Source of the DNA: Balneolaceae bacterium UBA7797
GTDB taxonomy: Bacteria > Bacteroidota > Rhodothermia > Balneolales > Balneolaceae
Reading direction: 5' to 3'
Assembly (NCBI GenBank): GCA_002480645.1
Contig: DLCN01000025.1
Coordinates: forward strand, 55,499-119,498
DNA length: 64,000 nt
Of this stretch, positions 54,162-63,473 are shown piece after piece; positions within the stretch are counted from its first letter, which is position 1; the number at the start of each line of letters is the position of its first letter. The notes below the pieces were generated by a model, which worked only from the letters and a program-made list of their open reading frames with translations, was not told the DNA's origin and made no database searches. A program made the translations under genes and the position numbers.

Positions 54162-57100
54162 TCAGAATTTCCGTGCCAGAACTACCGGTTTTCTAATGGT
54201 TAAGTTTTTGTTGTTCGCACTGTTATAGGCTTCAAATAATACAATATAGATCCCTACTCTGTTTACTTTGCCCGCCTCATTCAGGCCATCCCAGATCAAT
54301 GTACCATTAAATCCGGCAGGATCTCCATCCGCAAGTTTCTTTACTTCCCTGCCATACCGATCAAAAATTCGTACCCGAAGCAGATAGTCGGAGGCATCCA
54401 GCGCATAATTAAGAAAGAGATTATCCTCAAAGCCATCGGCATCCGGAGAAAATGGATTAGGACTAAAACTGATGCCGGTTTGCTCAGGAGCAGCCCCGGG
54501 CCGTTGATATAATGTATTCTCTATCAGCCAGCTTCCACCGGAAGGATCCGTACTCGTCCCCCAGTTTCCGGGATCATTGGAGGGGCCGACCGGATTTATC
54601 TTTTCGAGAGATCTCCCTTTTGTCGATGGCAGATTCGGATTATGCCAACTTTCATCATACCAAACAGAATCGATGGTGCTACCCTCGCTATTTGCCAGAT
54701 ATACAGCATCTTCGGTAGCAGATAAACTCAAACTGGAGCGCTCTACCTGAATAGAAAATGCATCTTCATAGGGGATCGAAGCTGGATCCGTATCCATATC
54801 CACCGGTTGCTCAGATTTCATATTTTCTTCCGAGGCATAGATCACAGAATATCCTCCAGACTCGATCCATTTATAGCGTGTATCTGGAATAATAATTTGA
54901 ATTTCCCCATTCTCATCCGGTTTATCGTGAATGACCACGCCCTCCAGAGAAACTCTGTGACCTGCAGCATTATAGAGCTCCACATATTCCACCTGATCTT
55001 CCAGGTTGTCATCGGGATCAGAAATGGGGTCGAACATAATCTCATTGATAAAGACCTTTCCGGATTCAATCTGCTGGGCAACTTCTGTTGTACTGCGATC
55101 CGTTATATTCCCTTTTATATCTGATAAAGCAGTGATCTCCAAAAGCACAGGTTCGTCTTTGGCGATTTCTTCAACCTGCAAGGTCACCAGATTTGCACTC
55201 TCAACATCAAATTCTATCAACATAGGTGTCTTACTGTTGATGTTGATCCCGGTTGAGGAGTGGCTTAGATCTACAAATTCAGAAAATACCACCTGTACAG
55301 AATCTCCGGACACAGATGCAAATCTTATCCTGGGCCCTGCTACATCCGGTTCAAAAACAGAATTCTTTGCATTCACCGAATGGCCATTCTCATTTTCTGA
55401 TGTATCCCAATTGGAGGCATCATTAGAGGCGGCTTCCGGATCTTTTCGTTCTACAGACCGGCCTGATTCTCCACCCCAGAATTCATTATAGAACAAACTG
55501 TCGATCACTGCTCCTTCATGATCTCTGAGAACAATGGCATCTCCCCGATCATTGAGTGATGGAAAACTACTGATATAATGTACTCCCCGATATTCGTCCG
55601 CGAATAATTCCGAATCAGTTACTGTAAAATATTCACTTTTTGGTAAGATCGATCCTGATCCAAAATAGGCCCTATTCCCGGCTCCGTCAGTCAGACTCCA
55701 ACCACTCAGATCAAAGTTCTTTGATGTATTGTTCAATAATTCCACGAATTCCGGTGTATCTTCGTCCGCCCTTAAATACATAAATTCATTGATCACCACC
55801 TCATTTCTGATAGCCACTCCGAATTTATAATAAGTGATTGGAATTATTTCCTGCTGCATCCTATTACCAAAATAATCCACTACTCCTGAGACCAATAGAT
55901 CTGATGTAACGCCATCCATCAGCGGAACTTCCAACAAAAGACTTACGGTGTTAGCTATTACGGTAATATCTGCTGCTATTTCTCCTCCATTTAGTTGGTA
56001 ATTAACCGGATCTGTTGCTGTGTTGAGGTCTATCTCTTCAGAGAATATCACATTGATCCTGTTATTAGCCGGAATATCTATGTCTTCTATGAAAGGTGAT
56101 GTTGTATCTGTTTCGATTTCATTTCTATTACCCGGAGTACCGATCTCATTGGGAGAATCTCCCCAATTGGCCTGTAATGTTGAACTCACAAATACCGATC
56201 TACGCTCCAGAGCCACATCAACTCCACCCCAATCTGAGTTGTATGCCAGAGAATCTACCAACAATCCGTTACGTTCAAATAGCCGGATCTGATCGGAGGT
56301 ATTATTAAGTGTTGGCAAAGCTACCTTCCAATAGTATCCATCTCCAAAATCTGCGGCGAGCAGATCAGGATCGGGAGTGAGTACCAGGAAACTATCAGGA
56401 TGAAGTATCAAATCATCTTCACTGATCACTTTATTGCTTCCGTTATCAGCGACCTGCCAGTTCTTCAGATTCAGAAATTTTGAGCTGGCATTGATCAATT
56501 CAACATATTCCGGTAATCCTGATCCGGATGGAGGATCTTTTAGAAATTCATTGATCATTACGTCTCCGGTAACATACTCATCGAACCGAAAAAAGGTGAT
56601 GGTAGTATCAGTAATGGAGGTATCGAGATTGGCACTTTGCACTTCACGGATCAACAATTCATGAGGGCCACTATTCAGAGGAGTATCAAAAACCAGCTGT
56701 AATTGATTGGGAGTGAGAGGTAACACCGATGACGGGGCAAGATCTCCATCCAATTCGAAGTTTTCTGCATCAACAGGTGTATGCACATCCCGGCTGAAAA
56801 ACAGATCTACCCTTTGTGAATCTGTACTCACCAACCGATCGATATAGAATGGAGCGATGATCACCGGAGGCTCCTTAATTTTAAAATCGAAATAATAATC
56901 ATCTGTTCTCGAACTGGTATAAATCACTCTGAAGCCGAAATGAGACGCTGAAGTATACGTAGCATCCATTGCCCGTTGACCGGAATCCTTCAATTCCCCG
57001 TTATATCCCACCCCGGTTTGAAGAGACCATTCACCTAATGCTGTTCTCTCTACCCTGATCCGATAACCACCTCCGGCTTGAAAAATCGTAGTATCAGATA

Positions 57101-57518
57101 GAATAATTTCTGATTGTTGGCCTGCGTCCACTCTGATCACTGAAAAAACATCATCCCCGGTTTCACCAATACGAAGTATATATCCGTTTACGGCTCCATT
57201 AAGGTCCATGCGGTCACTCATTAAATAGATTTCGGCACGATTGGTATTAGAGGGAGCGGAACCATCGATCTGCACAAAGAACTCCCAGAAGCCTACTATT
57301 TCTGTAGAAGGAGTACTCAGGAATGCCGTATCAGCCTGTGTATCATTAAGCCGGATCAGGAAGTTTGAGTTATCTTCATCCACAACAAATTTGGTTGTTG
57401 TTCCTGACCAGGCCGGATTCTCTGAAAAATCTCCATCCTCAAATCCATCTTCAAAATTTTGAGCATGAACAATGCCTGATGAGAAAAAGAGCATTATAAG
57501 TAGTACCCTGACTTTCAT
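54162..57518 (-). CDS. large exported lamin-tail-domain protein with CHU_C/FlgD-Ig-like tail
   Basis: A 1118-residue secreted protein. After a signal peptide (cleavage near VHAQ) there is a jelly-roll domain, then alternating Big_5-like Ig domains (FFSRDVHTPVD, VIFSEEIDL, VVFSEFVDL) and three lamin-tail domains marked by MINEFLKDPPSG, VINEFMYLRADED and FINEIMFDPISD. The C-terminus (FSPNPFSPDADG, VRIFDRYGREVKKL, WDGLNEAGK) is a FlgD/CHU_C-like domain used by T9SS type B cargo. It is probably an adhesin or a surface scaffold. It ends one base from the GH43 gene, on the opposite strand. Confidence 0.88.
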   Translation of the reverse strand: MKVRVLLIMLFFSSGIVHAQNFEDGFEDGDFSENPAWSGTTTKFVVDEDNSNFLIRLNDTQADTAFLSTPSTEIVGFWEFFVQIDGSAPSNTNRAEIYLMSDRMDLNGAVNGYILRIGETGDDVFSVIRVDAGQQSEIILSDTTIFQAGGGYRIRVERTALGEWSLQTGVGYNGELKDSGQRAMDATYTSASHFGFRVIYTSSRTDDYYFDFKIKEPPVIIAPFYIDRLVSTDSQRVDLFFSRDVHTPVDAENFELDGDLAPSSVLPLTPNQLQLVFDTPLNSGPHELLIREVQSANLDTSITDTTITFFRFDEYVTGDVMINEFLKDPPSGSGLPEYVELINASSKFLNLKNWQVADNGSNKVISEDDLILHPDSFLVLTPDPDLLAADFGDGYYWKVALPTLNNTSDQIRLFERNGLLVDSLAYNSDWGGVDVALERRSVFVSSTLQANWGDSPNEIGTPGNRNEIETDTTSPFIEDIDIPANNRINVIFSEEIDLNTATDPVNYQLNGGEIAADITVIANTVSLLLEVPLMDGVTSDLLVSGVVDYFGNRMQQEIIPITYYKFGVAIRNEVVINEFMYLRADEDTPEFVELLNNTSKNFDLSGWSLTDGAGNRAYFGSGSILPKSEYFTVTDSELFADEYRGVHYISSFPSLNDRGDAIVLRDHEGAVIDSLFYNEFWGGESGRSVERKDPEAASNDASNWDTSENENGHSVNAKNSVFEPDVAGPRIRFASVSGDSVQVVFSEFVDLSHSSTGININSKTPMLIEFDVESANLVTLQVEEIAKDEPVLLEITALSDIKGNITDRSTTEVAQQIESGKVFINEIMFDPISDPDDNLEDQVEYVELYNAAGHRVSLEGVVIHDKPDENGEIQIIIPDTRYKWIESGGYSVIYASEENMKSEQPVDMDTDPASIPYEDAFSIQVERSSLSLSATEDAVYLANSEGSTIDSVWYDESWHNPNLPSTKGRSLEKINPVGPSNDPGNWGTSTDPSGGSWLIENTLYQRPGAAPEQTGISFSPNPFSPDADGFEDNLFLNYALDASDYLLRVRIFDRYGREVKKLADGDPAGFNGTLIWDGLNEAGKVNRVGIYIVLFEAYNSANNKNLTIRKPVVLARKF

Positions 57519-57769
57519 ACATTTATGAATAAATTATCGTTGTATGAATAGCAATAACAAAATGTTAGATTGCTTATAAAAAAATAGGGCAAAAGGATTT
57601 TCCACCTTTCACCCCTAGAAGGACATTGAGAGTGTTAACCCTCAAGGCAATAATTGTCGTCTCTATGCTATAAAGTGAGACTACTGAGATGAGAACTCCT
57701 TACAGATTTTTTGTACTTTTTTTATAGAATTTCAAACCCTTTTCAACTCATTAAATTATTGCACTTAGT

Positions 57770-58156
57770 ATGCGAAGCTTACCATTTTACATGGATGATC
57801 TTAACGGCGGCTTCATGAAAATTGAAGGAATCCTGCGCGTGGAGAAAGAAAAACTGCATTTTGAATACCAGAAAAAAGACGACATTCTGGAGGTCTATAA
57901 ATCGGACCTGAGGACTACAGAAATAAACATTGCCGATATCGAAATGATGGAATACAAGAAAGGGATCTTTGGGGCAAAGCTTCTCATTCATGCTTCCAGC
58001 GGAAAAGTTTTTAATGACCTGCCCGGAAATGACCTTACTGAACGAAAACTGAAAGTGAAGAGAAAACACCGTGAGATCGCCGCAAATATTTCGAGTACGA
58101 TCAATCTCATGCTCTCTGAACAAAGACTTAAAGAATTTGGCGGAGATTCTGAATGA
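57770..58156 (+). CDS. small hypothetical protein (paralogue A of an overlapping pair)
   Basis: A 128-residue soluble protein with no signal peptide and mixed beta strands followed by a C-terminal helix, a layout reminiscent of small PH-like domains. It aligns with the next gene: GILRVEKEKLHFEY with GVLSIEGEELLFEY, KKGIFGAKLLI with KKGVFHNKLVL, and a matching helix with KxxR...IN..L. Overlap with the next gene is four bases (ATGA), so they are translationally coupled. I do not recognise the family. Confidence 0.78.
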   Translation: MRSLPFYMDDLNGGFMKIEGILRVEKEKLHFEYQKKDDILEVYKSDLRTTEINIADIEMMEYKKGIFGAKLLIHASSGKVFNDLPGNDLTERKLKVKRKHREIAANISSTINLMLSEQRLKEFGGDSE

Positions 58157-58527
58157 GTTTTTCATATCACTATTCGTTACCTGCAAACTCATCGGATGGC
58201 GTAGCTAAAGAGGTTAAGGGCGTGCTGAGTATAGAGGGTGAGGAACTTCTTTTCGAATATAAATTGTATGATCAGTCCGGTACAGCGATCAGTACATTAA
58301 ACAAATTCTCCATACTTGTAGACTACCTGACCCGCACGCATTTCAAAAAGGGGGTATTTCATAACAAACTTGTACTCGAAAGTACCTTGCCTGTTTATTT
58401 TAATCCTGTTCCCGGTAGCAGTGATGGTAAACTGGCTCTGTCGATCAAAAATGAGGACCGGAAAGAAGCACAACAGTTTTCAGCGAAGATCAATGAAGCA
58501 CTAGTGCTCAGAAGGGATAAGAAGTGA
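58153..58527 (+). CDS. small hypothetical protein (paralogue B of an overlapping pair)
   Basis: A 124-residue protein related to the preceding gene along its length, at perhaps a quarter identity by eye. It starts with MSFSYHYSLPANSSDG, then GVLSIEGEELLFEY, KKGVFHNKLVL and NEDRKEAQQFSAKINEAL. There is no membrane helix and no signal peptide. The four-base overlap suggests equal amounts and possibly a heterodimer. The function is unknown. Confidence 0.78.
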   Translation: MSFSYHYSLPANSSDGVAKEVKGVLSIEGEELLFEYKLYDQSGTAISTLNKFSILVDYLTRTHFKKGVFHNKLVLESTLPVYFNPVPGSSDGKLALSIKNEDRKEAQQFSAKINEALVLRRDKK

Positions 58528-58601
58528 GAATTGTGTGCACTTCAGAATGACCAAACAGAACTATCCCTGATTTTTAATTGAGTCATTCCTATTTAAAAAG
58601 A

Positions 58602-58627
58602 AAGCCTACTCTATACTGAGCAGGCTT
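58602..58627 (-). terminator. rho-independent terminator of asd
   Basis: AAGCCT (58602-58607) and AGGCTT (58622-58627), extended by CTC/GAG after a mismatch, around a 6-base loop, with TCTTTTTA following on the minus strand. Confidence 0.8.
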
Positions 58628-58657
58628 CCAAAATGTATTACGATATCCGCTATCCGA

Positions 58658-59710
58658 TTACTGCTTTAAGTATCCTTTCTTTACAAGTAATTCGGCGTTC
58701 AGAATGGCTCCCCCGGCTGCACCGCGAATTGTGTTGTGCGCCATACATACAAAGCTTATATCAAAGATCTCAGCTTTTCTAAGCCTTCCCATATGTAATT
58801 GCATACCATTTTCATGATCGGCATGTAAGCGTGGCTGAGGATATGTTTCCTTTTCGTGCAATCGGATCACCTGTTTTGGTGCGAAAGGCAGTTCCAGATC
58901 AGCGATCGGATTTTCAAAACTCAGTACAGCTTTTTTAACTTCGTCGATGTCCGCCGGCTTCTTCTTCAGTTTCACATTTACAGCGGCCATATGGCCATTT
59001 AGGGTAGGAACGCGGGTACAGGTCGCATCCACCGGGTAATCAGGTTCGTCTAATTTACCATCACTGTAAACGGCTAATAATTTCTGAGTTTCAGGAGCGA
59101 TCTTTGGTTCTTCTCCGCCAATGAACGGAACAACATTTCCCAGAATGTCTAAACTTGCCACACCCGGATATCCCGCGCCCGAAATTGCCTGCATGGTTGT
59201 AACCTGTAACGCATCAATTCCAAAAGCGTCGTGAATGGGCTTTAACGCCAGAGATAACGGAACTGCCACACAGTTCGGGTTGGTGACGATAAATCCGGTA
59301 CCGTCTTCTGTGAATTTTTGTGTTTTGATCAGATCGATATGATCAGGATTAACTTCCGGCACTAACAGCGGCACGGTAGGATCCTGACGGTAATTTTTTG
59401 CATTGGAAATCACCGGAATCCCGGCCCCGGCAAACGCCCCTTCTATTTCTCCGGCAACACTGGAATCTAAACCGGAGAACACAAAATCAACATCAGAAAT
59501 ATCAGAAGGATCACAATTGGATACCGTCATTTCGGCGATATAATCCGGCAGATCAACATCTTCTACCCAATTGGCTGCATCTTTATATTTCTTTCCTGCA
59601 GAACGTTCGGATGCTCCAAGAGCAACTATTTCGAACCAGGGATGCCCCTGTATTAAGCGAATAAATTTTTGGCCAACAGCGCCGGTGGCACCTAGTATTC
59701 CAACTTTCAT
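58658..59710 (-). CDS. asd: aspartate-semialdehyde dehydrogenase (archaeal/fungal-like type)
   Basis: Reduces aspartyl phosphate to the semialdehyde, the second step after LysC. At 350 residues from ATG 59710 (MKVGILGATGAVGQKF), it has the NADPH loop GATGAVG, the catalytic Cys in VTNPNCVAVPLSLAL and His in VPTLNGHMAAVNV. ASERSAGKKYKDAANW near residue 40 is the pattern of the archaeal/fungal branch rather than E. coli Asd. An upstream in-frame ATG adds four residues. Single gene; lysC and lysA are in other parts of the window. Confidence 0.94.
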   Translation of the reverse strand: MKVGILGATGAVGQKFIRLIQGHPWFEIVALGASERSAGKKYKDAANWVEDVDLPDYIAEMTVSNCDPSDISDVDFVFSGLDSSVAGEIEGAFAGAGIPVISNAKNYRQDPTVPLLVPEVNPDHIDLIKTQKFTEDGTGFIVTNPNCVAVPLSLALKPIHDAFGIDALQVTTMQAISGAGYPGVASLDILGNVVPFIGGEEPKIAPETQKLLAVYSDGKLDEPDYPVDATCTRVPTLNGHMAAVNVKLKKKPADIDEVKKAVLSFENPIADLELPFAPKQVIRLHEKETYPQPRLHADHENGMQLHMGRLRKAEIFDISFVCMAHNTIRGAAGGAILNAELLVKKGYLKQ

Positions 59711-59720
59711 ATCAAATAAC

Positions 59721-59783
59721 AATTAAGAATGAGTGAATTAAGAATGCAGAAAATACCATTCTTAAATTTTATTTCTTAATTCA
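59721..59783. repeat. four-part AT-rich direct and inverted repeat between asd and glyS
   Basis: AATTAAGAATG occurs twice (59721-59731 and 59736-59746, 15 bp apart). The inverse follows as CATTCTTAAATT (59757-59768) and TTCTTAATTCA (59773-59783). The array lies in the divergent promoter region of asd and glyS. It may be an operator or a decayed small inverted-repeat element. Confidence 0.55.
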
Positions 59784-59904
59784 TAATTGTCGGTTCGTAT
59801 TAAAACACCCAGTCGATAAAAGCATACTGCAAATGGTGAAGGTAAATTGTTATCTTCAACGCTCACTTTATTCAAATACACACTTAAAACGAAGTACAAG
59901 TTTC

Positions 59905-61356
59905 ATGTCGAATCTGGACAGCCTGGACAAAATCGTATCACTCGCAAAAGCACGCGGCTTTATCTTTCAATCCTCAGAAATTTATGGCGGATTGAGTGCC
60001 GTCTATGATTACGGTCCGTTAGGGGTGGAATTAAAGCGTAATATCCGTAATGCCTGGTGGAAGGAAATGACCCAACGCCATGATAATATCGTAGGAATTG
60101 ATGCGGCTATTTTTATGCACCCTAAAGTGTGGGAAGCCAGTGGCCACGTTGGCGGATTTAACGATCCGATGATCGACGATAAGCAGTCTAAGAAACGTTA
60201 TCGCGCCGACATGCTGATCGAACAATACATCCTGAAACTTGAAAAAGACGGTAAAGAAGATAAAGCCGGAGAACTTCAGGAATTGCTGGATACTGCCGGA
60301 ACCCGGAAGAGTATGACGGAGGACTTGTATGATATCATCATGGAGAATGAGATCCGTGCACCTGAATCCGGAGCGTTCGACTGGACAGAAGTTCGTCAGT
60401 TCAATCTGATGTTCAAGACCGCATTTGGTGCCACCGCCAGCGAAGATGACATTGTTTATCTGCGACCCGAAACGGCTCAAGGTATCTTTGTAAACTACAA
60501 GAATGTGCTCGACTCAAGCCGTGTTGGAGTTCCTTTTGGTATCGCTCAAACCGGTAAAGCTTTCCGAAATGAAGTGGTTGCCCGACAGTTTGTTTTCCGT
60601 ATGCGGGAATTTGAACAGATGGAAATGCAGTATTTTGTGGAGCCGGGAACTGATGGCGCTGCTTACGATGCCTGGAAAGAAAAACGAATTGGCTGGCATA
60701 AACGAATTGGTATCAGAGAAGAAAATCTTCGTTTCCTCGATCACCCTAAAGATAAATTAGCCCATTATGCGCTTGCAGCTGTTGACGTTCAATACAAATT
60801 CCCGATCGGCTGGCAGGAAGTGGAAGGTATCCACAACCGCTCGGATTTTGATCTTACTCAGCATCAGGAATTCTCGGGCAAGAAACTGGATTACTTCGAT
60901 CAGAAGCAGAACAAACGATATACCCCATACGTGATCGAAACCTCTATTGGCCTTGACCGATGTACGCTGATGGTTCTTTCGGATGCTTATCGTGAAGAAG
61001 AAGTAGATGGAGACAAGCGTGTTGTGCTGAAAATGCATCCTGAACTGGCTCCCATTCAGGTGGGTATTTTCCCCCTAATTAAAAAGCCGGCATTGCAGGA
61101 AGTGGCCCATAAGATCGAGGCTGAATTAAGAGAAGAATACTCTGTGCAGTACGACGAATCCGGTTCCATCGGTAAACGTTACCGACGATTGGATGAAGCC
61201 GGAACTCCTTTCTGTATCACTGTTGATTTCGATACCATCGAGAAAGACAACATGGTTACAATTCGTCACCGTGACGATATGAGTCAGGAACGTATACCGA
61301 TCGAAAAAGTAGCCGATGCTATCCGTGATGGCATCAAAAACTGGAAACCGGAGTAA
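59905..61356 (+). CDS. glyS: glycine--tRNA ligase (homodimeric alpha-2)
   Basis: Charges tRNA-Gly. The eukaryote/Gram-positive type of 483 residues is seen in GLSAVYDYGPLGVELKRN, VAREF-like FRNEVVARQFVFRMREFEQMEMQ with motif 2, and VIETSIGLDRCTL as motif 3. The anticodon domain follows near residue 375. The start is ATG 59905 (MSNLDSLDKI); an earlier in-frame ATG at 59833 adds 24 unrelated residues. It is divergent from asd, with a repeat array between. Confidence 0.96.
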   Translation: MSNLDSLDKIVSLAKARGFIFQSSEIYGGLSAVYDYGPLGVELKRNIRNAWWKEMTQRHDNIVGIDAAIFMHPKVWEASGHVGGFNDPMIDDKQSKKRYRADMLIEQYILKLEKDGKEDKAGELQELLDTAGTRKSMTEDLYDIIMENEIRAPESGAFDWTEVRQFNLMFKTAFGATASEDDIVYLRPETAQGIFVNYKNVLDSSRVGVPFGIAQTGKAFRNEVVARQFVFRMREFEQMEMQYFVEPGTDGAAYDAWKEKRIGWHKRIGIREENLRFLDHPKDKLAHYALAAVDVQYKFPIGWQEVEGIHNRSDFDLTQHQEFSGKKLDYFDQKQNKRYTPYVIETSIGLDRCTLMVLSDAYREEEVDGDKRVVLKMHPELAPIQVGIFPLIKKPALQEVAHKIEAELREEYSVQYDESGSIGKRYRRLDEAGTPFCITVDFDTIEKDNMVTIRHRDDMSQERIPIEKVADAIRDGIKNWKPE

Positions 61357-61383
61357 CATCTATCCGATTTTATTGAATATCTG

Positions 61384-61407
61384 AAAGGCGGTCCAAGGAT
61401 CGCCTTT
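61384..61407. terminator. terminator between glyS and the hydrolase
   Basis: AAAGGCG (61384-61390) and CGCCTTT (61401-61407), followed by a run of T on the plus strand, 27 bases after the glyS stop. It faces the convergent hydrolase gene. Confidence 0.82.
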
Positions 61408-61495
61408 TTTAATATAAGCCACGAAACGGATTTTATTTACAAACTTATATTTTCAAGCGTAGTGTGATATCAGACATCACATCAAAAGCCCACAT

Positions 61496-62560
61496 TCAAA
61501 ACCCGGTAATAATCCATTCAGAAATATCGGTTAAAAATCCTTCGGTGAATTTTTTAGGTAGTGTCGCATATTCGTTGGCTAGTCCGGTATTGGCATCCTG
61601 AAACAGATGATTGGCATCGTTGAACATCTGCGAGGTGCAATCCATATTGTTTACGCCACATAGCTCACCAAACTTCCAGTAATTCTGTTCGGGAGTCACC
61701 TGTGTGTCCTTCCCTCCGAAAAGAGCAAAAACCGGAATACTGAGCTCTTTCAGATCTTCGCCGGGATCGTAATATAAGAAAGAACTCATTTGCGGGGTTT
61801 TCATGGGTAATACCTGAGCGTTAAATTGTGCCTCTGCAAATTGATCGAAATCAGTGATCATGGATTGCTGAGCTTCCGGTAGTTTCGCAATTTCAGTTCG
61901 CAGAAGCTCTTTATACGCTGCTTTTAACTCGTCCCAGCCTGAATCAGCTCGAACAGTTTCATATACCAGATCCTGAAATTCCAGAACCGTAGCGATCTCT
62001 TCCTCCGACTTCCCCATAGCCTTTTGCATCACACTTACCTGCTCACTGATTACATCCTTCAACTGTACCAAAGGTGATGCCATCAAGATCAGTTTGTCGA
62101 TATCCGGATTTTCCTTAGCTGATTTTATGGAAACAATCCCGCCCTGACTATGCCCCAGCAAAATAATTTCACTAAATGAATAATCCGGAGATTCATCAAA
62201 ATAACCTACGACAGCATTAACATCCGAAACCAGATCATCCAGTGTGGCTTTTGCCAGATTCCCGGAGGAGCCGCCAATCCCACGATCGTCATACCGATAA
62301 CTGGAAATACCTGCTTCCACTAAATGGTCAGCGATCAGTTTAAAAGGCTTGAATCCGTAGATGGTTTCGTCCCGGTCCTGAGCCCCGCTTCCGGTCAGCA
62401 TGATCAGAAGCGGCGATTCCGTATTTTCTGCCATAACCAACGTTCCTGCAATCTCCACATCCCCGTTCGAAATGGTAATTTCACTTTGCTGAGCTGTTAA
62501 CCTGTTCAGCATCATAAAACTTAACAGAACAGGTATCAGAATAAATTTTGCGTTAATCAT
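61496..62560 (-). CDS. exported alpha/beta hydrolase (serine aminopeptidase S33 type)
   Basis: A 354-residue alpha/beta-hydrolase with a signal peptide (start ATG 62560, cleavage near LTAQQ). The oxyanion strand ITGSG-like LLIMLTGSGAQDRDE precedes the nucleophile Ser in LLGHSQGGIVS; YDDRGIGGSSG is the loop after strand 4, with the acid in FGGKDTQVTP and the base His in DANHLF. The substrate is unknown: a small-molecule esterase or peptidase. The start is inside the end of the SdpI gene, an 8-base overlap, so it is in the SdpR-SdpI operon. Confidence 0.9.
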   Translation of the reverse strand: MINAKFILIPVLLSFMMLNRLTAQQSEITISNGDVEIAGTLVMAENTESPLLIMLTGSGAQDRDETIYGFKPFKLIADHLVEAGISSYRYDDRGIGGSSGNLAKATLDDLVSDVNAVVGYFDESPDYSFSEIILLGHSQGGIVSIKSAKENPDIDKLILMASPLVQLKDVISEQVSVMQKAMGKSEEEIATVLEFQDLVYETVRADSGWDELKAAYKELLRTEIAKLPEAQQSMITDFDQFAEAQFNAQVLPMKTPQMSSFLYYDPGEDLKELSIPVFALFGGKDTQVTPEQNYWKFGELCGVNNMDCTSQMFNDANHLFQDANTGLANEYATLPKKFTEGFLTDISEWIITGF

Positions 62561-63212
62561 TGGTCTCCAGTTTTTTAAAATAGATGTACGACAGCACGAT
62601 AGGTACAAGTGCGATCAGGGCGACAGTGATGTAAAAGATAATTTGCGAATAGGACACCGGGATAAACACTGCATTCAGGATCATTATCAACCCACCTACC
62701 ACCCAGAGTTTACTCCCGATCCGATGCGTTTTTTTCCACACTTCAGGATTCTCCAGCGTCCAGGGAGTTCGTATTCCTATAAAATAATTCGGTTTAATGG
62801 TGTTCATGTAATTGCCGATTATCAGAATTAACACACCAACACTAATATTGATATAGATTCCAAGGTCCACGTCAATTTCGAGTGTTTTAGCCATTACAAA
62901 ACCATAAATGCCGATCATAAATAACGTTGTAAAAATCCGGATGGCGGAAACCGGTTTCTGTGCAGACACAATTCTTCGTTTTGGATCGATCACCGGAATG
63001 ATCAGCAAAAAAATGTAGATCGTCAGGGCAATGCCGGGAATTAGAAAGGCATTGATCCATTTCGGCCCCCAGTCATCTGCCTCTCCCTGTATGTTGAAAT
63101 GGATCGGAACCTGATCAGGTAACTGATCCCATAAATAGATGGAAACCACAAATGGAATGACCAGCAAAATGGGGACAAACCACTCTTTTTTCAGTGAATC
63201 GGAGATACTCAT
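62553..63212 (-). CDS. SdpI family membrane protein (DUF1648 plus SdpI domain)
   Basis: A 219-residue protein with about six membrane helices: an N-terminal DUF1648 segment (YLWDQLPDQVPIHFNIQGEADDWG, which is the hallmark) and a SdpI/YhfL half with NYFIGIRTPWTLENPEVWKKTHR. SdpI of Bacillus confers immunity to the SdpC toxin and binds the SdpR repressor. Here no toxin gene is adjacent, so the role is uncertain. It is 6 bases after the ArsR-like gene and overlaps the hydrolase. Confidence 0.9.
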   Translation of the reverse strand: MSISDSLKKEWFVPILLVIPFVVSIYLWDQLPDQVPIHFNIQGEADDWGPKWINAFLIPGIALTIYIFLLIIPVIDPKRRIVSAQKPVSAIRIFTTLFMIGIYGFVMAKTLEIDVDLGIYINISVGVLILIIGNYMNTIKPNYFIGIRTPWTLENPEVWKKTHRIGSKLWVVGGLIMILNAVFIPVSYSQIIFYITVALIALVPIVLSYIYFKKLETND

Positions 63213-63218
63213 GGCAGA

Positions 63219-63473
63219 TTATTTAAGTAATTGAACAAGCCATTGTGCAGCTTCTTCCAGCACGGTGGTTTCGAGCGAATACACCATAAACTGACCATCC
63301 CGTTCGGCAGATACCAGACCGGCCTGTTTAAGTAAATCCAGATGATGTGAAATACTTGGCTTCGTGATATCGAAGGTCTCGGCTATTTCACCGGCAGTCA
63401 TATCCTTTTCCTTCAGAATATTAAGGATTTCCCGACGGGTCGGATCGTTAAGTGCTTTGAATAACTTGTTCAT
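63219..63473 (-). CDS. ArsR/SdpR-family winged-helix repressor
   Basis: An 84-residue autorepressor-type DNA-binding protein. The winged helix is visible in LNDPTRREILNILKEKDMTAGEIAETFDITKPSISHHLDLLKQAGLV, followed by the wing SAERDGQFMVYSL. There is no Cys pair for metal sensing. It is the first gene in the SdpR-SdpI-hydrolase operon, and an operator-like dyad sits at its start, which fits autoregulation. Confidence 0.92.
   Translation of the reverse strand: MNKLFKALNDPTRREILNILKEKDMTAGEIAETFDITKPSISHHLDLLKQAGLVSAERDGQFMVYSLETTVLEEAAQWLVQLLK

Noticed and set aside
15309..57645. Thirteen-base match TTGAGGGTTAACA, present at 15309 and in reverse at about 57633-57645
   Set aside because: Only two loose copies in unrelated contexts; a match of this length is expected by chance in 64 kb.
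57519..57769. Intergenic stretch of about 250 bases upstream of the small paralogue pair
   Set aside because: A short GTCTC/GAGAC repeat is visible, but no RNA fold, coding frame or terminator that I can support.
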